From positions 82,598 through 146,597 of the forward strand of contig NZ_JALEGT010000010.1 of NCBI RefSeq assembly GCF_022763305.1: a DNA stretch of 64,000 nucleotides, read 5' to 3'. Made by a program: the position numbers and the translations under genes. The stretch's first letter is position 1. Every line of letters begins with the position of its first letter. The stretch comes from Marivita sp. (lineage in GTDB: Bacteria > Pseudomonadota > Alphaproteobacteria > Rhodobacterales > Rhodobacteraceae). The notes beneath the pieces were generated by a model that was not told the origin of the DNA, searched no databases, and saw only the letters and a program-made list of their open reading frames with translations. Below are positions 56,701-64,000 of this stretch, one piece after another.

Positions 56701-57585
56701 TCACAGGACATCCCACAGGCGCTTGGCCGTTGCGTCAAAAGGCGCGGGATTGGCATAGGCTGCGATCGTCAGGTCTTCGACCCAAGCCTCATCCCCGATC
56801 TGCACAAGGCTGCCTTCGGCCAGTTCTGCGTGAATCGCCGTTTCCGGCATCCAGGCAAAACCGCTGCCCGCCATCAGACGTCGTTTGATGGCCTCCACGA
56901 GTCCGTCGACATAGATCGTCTGCGGATGGAAGGGTTTGCGCCCGATGGCATGTTCGACGACCATTCCCAGAAAGCTGGATTGCTCATAGGCGAGGTAGGG
57001 GATCGGATTTTGGCGGGTGTTGTCCAGCGACCACCCATGGGCCTTTGCAGGTGCAACCGCAGCCACGGGAAGCATCCGATCCGTCAGCAGATCCTTCCGT
57101 TCGAATGCGGATTCGTCAATCGTGGGCGACACCGCGCGATGGGCGTAGCACAGCATGATGTCCACCGCCCCTTCGACCAGCAATTCGCAGCAGGTGCTGA
57201 GTGAATCGGAGATCACCCGTGTCCGGATGTCGGGCATGCTGTGCTGCAGGGTCTCGATCCGATTGGCCAGAAAATGCACCGAGATCGTGTGCAGCACCGA
57301 AAAACGGATGAACCGGTGCTCGCCCCGATCCGCATCGCGCAGGGTCTGGCGTGCCTCTGACAGCTGCGTCAAAGCCCCCGCGGCAATCGGGAGGAACTGT
57401 CTGCCGGCATCGGTCAGCTGTACCGGGTAGGTCGCCCGATTCACCAAGGGCATGCCAACCCAACTTTCCAAAGCCTTAATTCTTCGGCTGAACGCGGACT
57501 GAGTGATGTTTCTTTCATCAGCAGCGCGTGTGAAGTTCTGCGTCCGCGCCAGGCATTCGAAATCGCGCAACCAGTTGAGATCCAT
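56701..57585 (-). CDS. LysR family transcriptional regulator, HypT-like
   Basis: 294 residues. The start MDLNWLRDFECLARTQNFTR and NITQSAFSRRIKALESW resemble the HypT/YjiE subgroup, known in E. coli for hypochlorite response. The C-terminal effector domain (about 95-290) contains the Cys pair STCCELL. It is divergent from the betaine-type ABC operon and a likely local regulator of it. Confidence 0.88.
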   Translation of the reverse strand: MDLNWLRDFECLARTQNFTRAADERNITQSAFSRRIKALESWVGMPLVNRATYPVQLTDAGRQFLPIAAGALTQLSEARQTLRDADRGEHRFIRFSVLHTISVHFLANRIETLQHSMPDIRTRVISDSLSTCCELLVEGAVDIMLCYAHRAVSPTIDESAFERKDLLTDRMLPVAAVAPAKAHGWSLDNTRQNPIPYLAYEQSSFLGMVVEHAIGRKPFHPQTIYVDGLVEAIKRRLMAGSGFAWMPETAIHAELAEGSLVQIGDEAWVEDLTIAAYANPAPFDATAKRLWDVL

Positions 57586-57850
57586 GCCATGCCTCTGAAA
57601 ACAGGACGTTTTCGAGGATGATACAGAAAACTATGCAAATGAGGAATAGTTTGATGAAATGTTTGAATTGGAGTGGCCGGAAAAACTGTTCCTACGCTTT
57701 GACATGGGCCTGAGTCCCTGCCTGGCCGCCCCGTCTTTCCGGTTGCGGACATGGCGCAAGGGATTGGTGCCAGCGTGTGGCCTTGACGCTGCGCGCACCA
57801 AGAACAGTCGAGCGGGCGAAAATGCCCAGCCATCAACAGAGGAGACTACC

Positions 57851-58816
57851 ATGATCAAGAACATCAAGAGCCTGGGTCTGGCCGCCGTGATCGGCGCGTT
57901 GGCGGGGCCGGCCCTCGCTTCGGAAGAGGTCAAGATCGGCGTGCCGTCCTGGACCGGTGCGCAGGCCATCGCGCATGTGCTGGGCCATGTCGTGGAAACA
58001 CGCATCGGCGGCACCGTGGAATACGTGCCGGGCAACAACGCCACGATTTTCCAGGCGATGGATCAGGGCAAGGGCGATATCGACGTGCACCCTGACGTGT
58101 GGCTGCCGAACCAGGAAAGCTTCACCAAGCAATATGTCGACGACGCGGGCACCGTCACCCTGTCCTCCAATCCGTACAAGGGCAATCAGGGCTTCTGCGT
58201 CTCCAAGCAGTTCGGCGAAGCCAACAACATCACCGACATTGCCGATCTGGGCCGGCCGGATGTTGCGGCGCTGATGGACAGCGATGGCAACGGCAAAGGC
58301 GAACTCTGGATCGGTGCGCCGGGCTGGGCCTCGGCCAACGTGAACGAGGTCAAGGTCCGCGATTACGGTCTGCTGGACTTCATCGAACCGATCCGTGCCG
58401 AAGAAGCGGTCAAGACGGCGCGGATCAAGGACAGCATCGCCAAGGGCGAAGGATACGCCTTCTACTGCTACGAACCGCACGCGGTCTGGTACATGTTCGA
58501 TGTGATGATGCTCACCGAGCCGACCTATGACCCCGAGAAGTACATCATGGTGCAGCCGTCGGATGATCCCGATTGGTACAACAAATCCATGGTCGCCTCG
58601 AAAGACGCGCTGAAGGACGTGCAGATCGCATGGTCGAATTCGCTGGTCGATCGCTCCCCGGCGATTGCCGAGTTTTTCCAGAACTTCGGTCTTGAAGCGT
58701 CGGATGTGAGCGCGCTGGCCTTCGAAATCAGCGCCAATGGCCGCGATCCGGCAGAGGTGGCGGCCGAATGGGTCGACGCCAATTCCGACCGCGTCGACGC
58801 ATGGCTGGGTCTCTGA
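57851..58816 (+). CDS. Glycine betaine-type ABC transporter substrate-binding protein
   Basis: 321 residues with an N-terminal signal peptide (cleavage after PALAS). The OpuAC/ProX-type fold shows IGVPSWTGAQAIAHVL, and Trp/Tyr-rich patches such as HPDVWLP and PDWYNKSM may form the quaternary-amine box. GAGGAG before ATG 57851 sets the start. First gene of a four-gene operon. Confidence 0.92.
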   Translation: MIKNIKSLGLAAVIGALAGPALASEEVKIGVPSWTGAQAIAHVLGHVVETRIGGTVEYVPGNNATIFQAMDQGKGDIDVHPDVWLPNQESFTKQYVDDAGTVTLSSNPYKGNQGFCVSKQFGEANNITDIADLGRPDVAALMDSDGNGKGELWIGAPGWASANVNEVKVRDYGLLDFIEPIRAEEAVKTARIKDSIAKGEGYAFYCYEPHAVWYMFDVMMLTEPTYDPEKYIMVQPSDDPDWYNKSMVASKDALKDVQIAWSNSLVDRSPAIAEFFQNFGLEASDVSALAFEISANGRDPAEVAAEWVDANSDRVDAWLGL

Positions 58817-58894
58817 TCCCCACCTGCTGACGACAGGCCATCGGGCAGGGTCCCGGTGGCCACCCAATGAATACCGATGACGAGGCGTGGCCTG

Positions 58895-59950
58895 ATGGAT
58901 GACGAAACCGTCATAGAAATTTCTGATGTCTGGAAGATTTTCGGGGCCCGTCCCGAAGCGGCCTTGCGGGCAATCCGCGAAGAGGGTCTGACCAAGGCCG
59001 AAGTGCTGGCACGGCACAACGCCGTCGTGGGTGTTGCGGATGTGAGCCTGTCGGTCAAACGCGGCGAGATCTTCTGCATCATGGGCCTGTCGGGCAGCGG
59101 GAAGTCCACGCTCGTGCGCCACTTCAACCGGCTTTTGGAGCCGACCGCCGGCAAGATCGAGATCGAAGGCACCGACGTGATGGCGCTCGGCCCGAAGGAG
59201 TTGCAGACCTTCCGCAACCGCAAGATCGGCATGGTGTTCCAGAACTTTGCGCTGATGCCGCATCGGTCGGTGCTGGACAATGTCGCGATGCCCTTGGAGA
59301 TCCGTCAGGTCGCCAAAAACGAACGTATGCGTCAGGCGGCGGCCATTCTGGACATCGTGGAACTGGGCGCGTGGGGGTCCAAATTCGCCCACGAGCTTTC
59401 CGGCGGGATGCAGCAACGGGTCGGGCTGGCGCGCGCGCTTGCGGCGAACCCGGATGTCCTGCTGATGGACGAGCCGTTCTCGGCGCTTGATCCGCTGATC
59501 CGGCGACAGTTGCAGGATGAATTCATCCGGCTGAGCAAGATCCTCAAGAAGACAACAGTCTTCATCACCCACGATCTGGACGAAGCAGTGCGCATTGGCG
59601 ACCGCATCGCGATCATGCGTGATGGCAAGCTGGTGCAGGTCGGAACCGCCGAAGACATCGTGATGCATCCCGCCGACGATTACGTGGCTGATTTCGTCGC
59701 GGGCATTTCGCGCCTCAAGGTGGTGCATGCCCATGCGGTCATGCAACCCATCGACGCGCATATCGCGGCCCACGGCCCGATAAACGCGGATGCGCCACGG
59801 GTGGGCGCGCAGGAAACGCTCAGCACACTGATCAACCTTGCCATCGACACTGAAAGCGCGGTTCTCGTGCAGGAGAACGGACAGGATGTCGGCGTCATCA
59901 CCCGCAAGGATCTGCTGCGCACCGTGATCGAGGGAACGGAAGTGTCATGA
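58895..59950 (+). CDS. Betaine-type ABC transporter ATP-binding protein
   Basis: 351 residues. Walker A GLSGSGKST, signature LSGGMQQRVGLARAL and Walker B LLMDEP are intact. A C-terminal half-CBS region (about 290-350, with SAVLVQENGQDVGVITRKD) may sense ionic strength as in OpuA. ATG 58895 is preferred for the GAGG site; ATG 58877 is in frame. It overlaps the permease by four bases. Confidence 0.92.
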   Translation: MDDETVIEISDVWKIFGARPEAALRAIREEGLTKAEVLARHNAVVGVADVSLSVKRGEIFCIMGLSGSGKSTLVRHFNRLLEPTAGKIEIEGTDVMALGPKELQTFRNRKIGMVFQNFALMPHRSVLDNVAMPLEIRQVAKNERMRQAAAILDIVELGAWGSKFAHELSGGMQQRVGLARALAANPDVLLMDEPFSALDPLIRRQLQDEFIRLSKILKKTTVFITHDLDEAVRIGDRIAIMRDGKLVQVGTAEDIVMHPADDYVADFVAGISRLKVVHAHAVMQPIDAHIAAHGPINADAPRVGAQETLSTLINLAIDTESAVLVQENGQDVGVITRKDLLRTVIEGTEVS

Positions 59951-61488
59951 ACAAGAAAGACATCAATCCCCTGGAAGATACCCAAAGCGACGCCGCTCTG
60001 GCCTATGCCGAAGAGCGCCGCGAGAATATCCGCACCTTCGTGCGCACCAGCCCGGACTACTACATCCAGAACTTCGACAGGATCGGCGCGTCGTCGCGGT
60101 TCACGCCGACCTTCAATCTCATGGCGGGGCTCTTTGGTCCGATCTGGTTCGGTGCACGGGGGCTCTGGTCCTGGGCGCTGCCGTTCCTCATCCTCGAAGC
60201 CTTGGCCTTCGTACAGATTGCAAGGGGACTGTTCGGAGACCTCGCCGCCGATGCCATGGCACGGATCGCGTCTATCGAAGGCACGCTGGAGTTGCGCCGT
60301 CAGCAATTGGCGGCCGCCATCGAAAACAACTCCGACCGGGTGGACGCCTTCCGGCGCACTGTTGACTCGCTGGAGGCCAATATCGACGGCATCCGTGAGG
60401 AGGCGGCGGCCCTTGCGGCCCAAGGCCCTTGGATTGTCCTGACCGGAGTGATCATCCTGATCCTCGCCAAGCTGGCGCAGGCCACCGTCGCCAATTGGGC
60501 GCTTGAGGCGCGTTTCTCTGATTGGCTGTCTGACAGGTCCATTCGGTCCGGCCTGCCGGTCGAGCAGATCGTCTTCAGCGCGGTCTTCATGATCCTGATC
60601 GTGTCCACCGCCATGGTGCATTACAGCTTTCCGGGGCGCTTCTCGTTGCTGAGCGCGTTTCCGACCGATCCCGACATTCGGCTGACCAGCATCGCATGGG
60701 TTGAGGAGTTCATCGCCTTCTGCGTCCGCAACAGCGAAACCTTCTTCGAATGGCTCACTTTCGGCATCCGGTCGCTGCTCGATGCGCTTGAGGTGATTTT
60801 GGTTCAGACCCCGTGGATCGTGATCGCGAGCCTTATCGTGCTGCTCACCTGGCTGACCGCAGGCATCCGCACGGCGATCTACTCGGGCGCGTTCCTTGCC
60901 TATATGGGCCTGCTGGGCTTCTGGGAGGCGGCGATGACAACGCTTGCCCTGCTGGGCACGGCGGCCTGTCTGTCGATTGCCATAGGCATCCCCTTGGGTA
61001 TGTTCGCCGCGCGGCGCCCTCGATTCTATGCCTTCATCCAGCCGATCATGGATTTCATGCAAACCATGCCCGCCTTCGTGTTCATGGTTCCGGTCATCGC
61101 CTTCTTCGGCGTCGGCAAACCGGCGGCCGTGGTTGTGACCATGATTTTCGGGGGCACGCCCGTGGTGCGCCTGACCGTGCTTGGCCTGCGCGGCGTGCCG
61201 GAAAGCGTGCGCGAGGCGGCGATCAGTTTCGGCGCGAACAAGTGGTATCTGCTGACCAAGGTGGACCTGCCGCTGGCCAGCCCGTCCATCCGCGCCGGGA
61301 TCAACCAGACGATCATGCTGTCGCTGGCGATGGTGGTGGTCGCATCCCTCATTGGCGCCAAAGGGCTGGGCGAGGATGTGCTCGAAGCGTTGCAATATGC
61401 GAATGTGGGGCAGGGTATCCTCGCCGGGTTCTCGATCCTCTTCTGCGCGATGATCCTCGATCGCATCGTTCAGGGGGCGCGCAAATGA
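59947..61488 (+). CDS. Betaine-type permease with long N-terminal extension
   Basis: 513 residues, about 200 longer than ProW core domains. The C-terminal half is a BPD permease with GANKWYLLTKVDLPLASPSI (EAA loop). The N-terminal region has TFNLMAGLFGPIWFGARGLW, resembling DUF2628-type membrane segments, then a predicted coiled coil (about 100-155, with LELRRQQLAAAIEN). It overlaps both neighbouring genes by four bases. Confidence 0.9.
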   Translation: MNKKDINPLEDTQSDAALAYAEERRENIRTFVRTSPDYYIQNFDRIGASSRFTPTFNLMAGLFGPIWFGARGLWSWALPFLILEALAFVQIARGLFGDLAADAMARIASIEGTLELRRQQLAAAIENNSDRVDAFRRTVDSLEANIDGIREEAAALAAQGPWIVLTGVIILILAKLAQATVANWALEARFSDWLSDRSIRSGLPVEQIVFSAVFMILIVSTAMVHYSFPGRFSLLSAFPTDPDIRLTSIAWVEEFIAFCVRNSETFFEWLTFGIRSLLDALEVILVQTPWIVIASLIVLLTWLTAGIRTAIYSGAFLAYMGLLGFWEAAMTTLALLGTAACLSIAIGIPLGMFAARRPRFYAFIQPIMDFMQTMPAFVFMVPVIAFFGVGKPAAVVVTMIFGGTPVVRLTVLGLRGVPESVREAAISFGANKWYLLTKVDLPLASPSIRAGINQTIMLSLAMVVVASLIGAKGLGEDVLEALQYANVGQGILAGFSILFCAMILDRIVQGARK

Positions 61489-62261
61489 CGCCTTTGGTCA
61501 TGGTGCACGGCTTCATGGGCGGCAGCCGCCAATGGGCCGAACAGACCAAGGCGCTCGCCGCTTGTCTTGACGTCGTGACCGTCGATCTTCCGGGCTATGG
61601 CGACAATGCCGATCTGCGCGCCCCCGACACGATCACCGCCTTTGCCACATGGGTGCTGGATCACCTGCGCGCGCAGGGAGTCGACCGGTTCCACCTTCTG
61701 GGACACTCCATGGGCGGAATGATCGCGCAGGAAATGGTCGCGCTTGCACCGGATCGCGTGGACCGGCTGGTTCTCTACGGCACTGGAGCGACGGGTGTCC
61801 TGCCCGGGCGGTTCGAACCGATCCACATCTCGAAAACCCGGGCCCAGACCGATGGCCCGCGCAGGACGGCGCGCCGCATCGCCGCCACATGGTTCCTCGA
61901 CCGTGAAGCGGCGGCGGGTTTCGAAGCCTGCGCCGCCATTGCGGAACGCAGCAGCCTGCAATCCATCGAAGCGGGTCTGAACGCCATGGAGGGATGGAAC
62001 GGAGAGCCGCATCTTGCCGCGATCACGCATCCGACCCTCGTAATCTGGGGCGACCACGACCGCACCTATCCGTGGCACCAGACCGAGCAGCTCTGGACCG
62101 CCATCGACAACACCAGCCTCGCCGTGATCCCGAATTGCGCCCATGCCGCACATCTGGAAAAGCCGGGCATCTTCAACCGTATCCTGCAGGACTTCTTCGA
62201 GGAGACCTGCGCGGCTACCACACGGACGGCCGCCTTGGAAGGCTCGGCTCCCGTGACCTGA
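61485..62261 (+). CDS. Alpha/beta hydrolase
   Basis: 258 residues. The nucleophile elbow GHSMGG, acid GDHD and His in CAHAAHLEKP form a complete triad. Such enzymes hydrolyse esters or C-C bonds. Its start overlaps the permease stop (ATGA), so it is part of the transporter operon. It may hydrolyse the imported substrate. It converges with the CoA transferase, with only eight bases between stops. Confidence 0.9.
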   Translation: MTPLVMVHGFMGGSRQWAEQTKALAACLDVVTVDLPGYGDNADLRAPDTITAFATWVLDHLRAQGVDRFHLLGHSMGGMIAQEMVALAPDRVDRLVLYGTGATGVLPGRFEPIHISKTRAQTDGPRRTARRIAATWFLDREAAAGFEACAAIAERSSLQSIEAGLNAMEGWNGEPHLAAITHPTLVIWGDHDRTYPWHQTEQLWTAIDNTSLAVIPNCAHAAHLEKPGIFNRILQDFFEETCAATTRTAALEGSAPVT

Positions 62262-62269
62262 CAGCCCGG

Positions 62270-63508
62270 TCAGGCCGCGTTGCGGGGTTTGGCGAAACTC
62301 GGGGATTGCACGACCCCGGCATCGAAGAGCTTTGCGATCTCGGTGCCCGTGCAGCCCGCAACATCGGCAAGGATCTCTTCGGTATGTTGCCCAAGGGTCG
62401 GCGCAGGCCTCGCCGGGCTGCGGTGCAGCGCGCCAAACGCCGCCGGATGTCCGGGAACGCGATATGTGCCGATCCCCGGTTGCAGCAATTCCGAGAACAT
62501 CGGGTTGTCAGTGCTCAGATCGAGGTCCTGTTCAACCGCCTCGCGAACGGTGCGGAACTCGGACCATGTCAGCCCGGCAGCGTTGAACGCCGCTTCAAAC
62601 TCGGGCACGCGGCGTTGGGCGAACCACGGTGTCAGGATCGCAGTGATCTCGTCGCGGAAGCGCCAGCGGTTGCCTTCGTCGGCCAGGGACACGCCCAGGC
62701 GCTGCTCCAACGCGGCCATCGCCTCAACCGTGCCTGTCGCCTTGCAGAGGCCACGCCATTGACGGTCGGTCAGGCCGATCACCATCACACGGCGGCCATC
62801 GGCGCAGACGAAATCCTGACCATAGGCACCATAAAGCGCATTGCCGGATTTGCCCCGGTCCCCGGTGTTCAGGGTCACGTCGCCGATCATGCCCAGATGG
62901 CCCAGCGTGGCCGCCGCCACGTCCTTGAGCGCGATCTCGACCTCTTGCCCGCCATGCCCGCGCAGTCGATGCCGTTCTGCCGCCAAAAGCGCCGAGACAC
63001 ACATATTGCCCGCGATCAGATCCCAAGCAGGCAGCGCATGGGCGACGGGTTCGTCACTTTCCACGGGGCCGGTCATGTGCGGAATGCCAAGGGCCGGGTT
63101 CACGGTGTAATCCACCTGTGGCCGTCCATGCCGATCCCCGGTCAAGGTGACCATGACCAGATCGCGGCGCTGCTGGCTGAGGGTTTCGTAATCCATCCAG
63201 CCGCGGACTCGCAGGTTGGTCAGAAACAGCCCCGCATCGTCGCCCGGCGCGGTGATGATCCGGGTGATCAACTCGCGTCCTTCGGGGGATTTCATGTCGA
63301 CGGCAATGGATTTCTTGCCCTTGTTCATGCCTGCCCAAAAGAGGCTTTCGCCATTGGGGGCCAGCGGCCAGCGACCGGCATCCAACCCGCCCCCCAGACG
63401 GTCAAATCGGATCACCTCCGCCCCCATCTGCGCCAGCGTCATTCCCGCCAGAGGCACCGCGACAAAGGCCGACCCTTCGACGACCCGCATTCCCTTGAGC
63501 ACGCTCAT
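62270..63508 (-). CDS. CaiB/BaiF family CoA transferase
   Basis: 412 residues. LKGMRVVEGSAFVAVPLAG opens the family III CoA-transferase fold, and the Asp in VDYTVNPALGIPHMTG is the likely catalytic residue. Such enzymes move CoA between organic acids. ATG 63508 is set by the ATGA overlap with the dehydratase gene. With its partner it could act on mesaconate- or itaconate-like acids. Confidence 0.92.
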   Translation of the reverse strand: MSVLKGMRVVEGSAFVAVPLAGMTLAQMGAEVIRFDRLGGGLDAGRWPLAPNGESLFWAGMNKGKKSIAVDMKSPEGRELITRIITAPGDDAGLFLTNLRVRGWMDYETLSQQRRDLVMVTLTGDRHGRPQVDYTVNPALGIPHMTGPVESDEPVAHALPAWDLIAGNMCVSALLAAERHRLRGHGGQEVEIALKDVAAATLGHLGMIGDVTLNTGDRGKSGNALYGAYGQDFVCADGRRVMVIGLTDRQWRGLCKATGTVEAMAALEQRLGVSLADEGNRWRFRDEITAILTPWFAQRRVPEFEAAFNAAGLTWSEFRTVREAVEQDLDLSTDNPMFSELLQPGIGTYRVPGHPAAFGALHRSPARPAPTLGQHTEEILADVAGCTGTEIAKLFDAGVVQSPSFAKPRNAA

Positions 63509-63909
63509 TGGGCGTCCGCCCAGATGGCCGTGGCCTGCATGCACTGATGCCCATCCTGCCCGGTCCAGAGGCTCAGAACCGCGTCTTCTGCTTCCATCGC
63601 GATTTCGCAGGGATTGCCTGCAAACATCGGATGAACACCGCGGAAGTCGAAATACTTGGGCGTTCTGCCGCGCTCACGGACCGCGGCACGCATCAGCAGC
63701 GTCGCTTGCAAAGGCCCGTGCACCACGAGTCCGGGGTATTTCTCGACCTCCTGAGTATAGGGCAGGTCGTAATGAATGCGGTGGGCGTTGAACGTCACCG
63801 CCGAATAGCGGAACAGCAGCGCCTCGGTTGTATCAATCTCTTCGACCGGGGCTGTGGGCAGCGGCTTTTTCTTGGGCGGCGTATAGGTGTCGGGAATTTC
63901 CAGGAGCTA
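63505..63909 (-). pseudogene. FAS1-like/MaoC dehydratase gene, 5' part missing
   Basis: Only the C-terminal half of a HTD2/FAS1-like dehydratase remains: about 134 codons including LLFRYSAVTFNAHRIHYD and GLVVHGPLQATLL. Intact relatives have about 280 residues. Going upstream, the frame meets TAG at 63907-63909, just where sequence unlike the family begins (GGAGCTATGCCC). An insertion has probably removed the promoter and N terminus. A GTG at 63798 could in principle start a short product. Confidence 0.75.
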
Positions 63910-64000
63910 TGCCCAAAAGTTGGTGACGGCCATCATTAGGCGGCGTTTTGAAGTTGCTTGATGCCGTCTTTGAAGACAACCCCTTGAATGACCTCGGGCA
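63903..64000 (-). mobile_element. Probable insertion-sequence end with 3' tail of its transposase
   Basis: The sequence from about 63903 no longer fits the dehydratase. On the minus strand a frame entering from the right edge reads PEVIQGVVFKDGIKQLQNAA then TAA (63936-63938). The short gap to GGAGCTATGCCCAAAAG (63903-63919), a candidate terminal repeat, is typical of IS ends. The family cannot be named from this fragment. Confidence 0.5.

Noticed and set aside
57833..61395. Two long open frames (646 and 571 codons) opposite the betaine-type ABC operon
   Set aside because: Both are antisense to genes with clear motifs and have His/Arg/Asp-rich composition without known domains.

Overview
The window reads as chromosomal DNA of a marine alphaproteobacterium of the order Rhodobacterales (Roseobacter group). 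This rests on the high GC content, the ccoNOQP-ccoGHIS arrangement with an FnrL-type regulator and matching FNR boxes, a FYDLN_acid/TIGR02300 protein, alphaproteobacterial ClpS, TadA and RsmC, membrane-anchored cytochrome c, and compact operons with many ATGA or TGATG stop/start overlaps. No rRNA, CRISPR array or phage block is visible. Two tRNA genes are present: Ala-GGC and Arg-ACG.

Layout. 1-4.7 kb: an asparagine-synthase-like gene, tRNA-Ala, a TIGR02300 protein, a YgjP-type metallopeptidase, a GntR/FCD regulator and a universal stress protein. 4.7-14 kb: a micro-oxic respiration block, ccoNOQP (cbb3 oxidase) and ccoGHIS (its assembly genes), each preceded by an FNR box, with a LysR gene and two overlapping micro-ORFs between them. 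14-21.6 kb: housekeeping genes (D-Ala-D-Ala carboxypeptidase with SPOR, HAD, clpS, rsmC-like, an SDR without its catalytic Tyr/Lys, hemF, rluE, tadA, rluB). 21.6-28.8 kb: a cluster of membrane-stress type genes (two XpaC-like proteins, TelA, a DUF2927 lipoprotein, an SPFH-GYF protein, a double zinc-ribbon membrane protein, two tiny membrane ORFs and an antisense CZB zinc protein). 28.8-31 kb: fnrL and hemN, divergent around a third FNR box. 31-37 kb: a yejABEF-type peptide ABC importer. 37-43.3 kb: membrane-anchored cytochrome c, pheA, an EamA exporter, and the ileS-DUF3253-ogt operon. 43.7-47.9 kb: a small membrane protein, ycjX-GNAT-ycjF, truA. 48-50.3 kb: argD-argF. 50.3-52.5 kb: a YraQ-type permease, then yidD-rnpA-rpmH. 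52.9-56.5 kb: a TVP38 protein, a disulfide-oxidoreductase-like flavoprotein and a histidine kinase with no partner regulator beside it. 56.6-62.3 kb: tRNA-Arg, a HypT-like LysR regulator divergent from a glycine-betaine-type ABC operon that ends in an alpha/beta hydrolase. 62.3-64 kb: a CaiB-type CoA transferase and a dehydratase gene that is cut off, apparently by an insertion sequence at the right edge.

How the parts fit. The strongest functional theme is oxygen sensing. FnrL (29.5 kb) probably controls the cbb3 oxidase, its copper and assembly proteins and the anaerobic haem enzyme HemN through three near-perfect FNR sites; the aerobic counterpart HemF lies 11 kb away. The best candidate for a poorly described system is the 21.6-28.8 kb XpaC/TelA/SPFH cluster, followed by the TVP38-flavoprotein-kinase operon and the betaine-type transporter whose permease carries a long extra N-terminal region.
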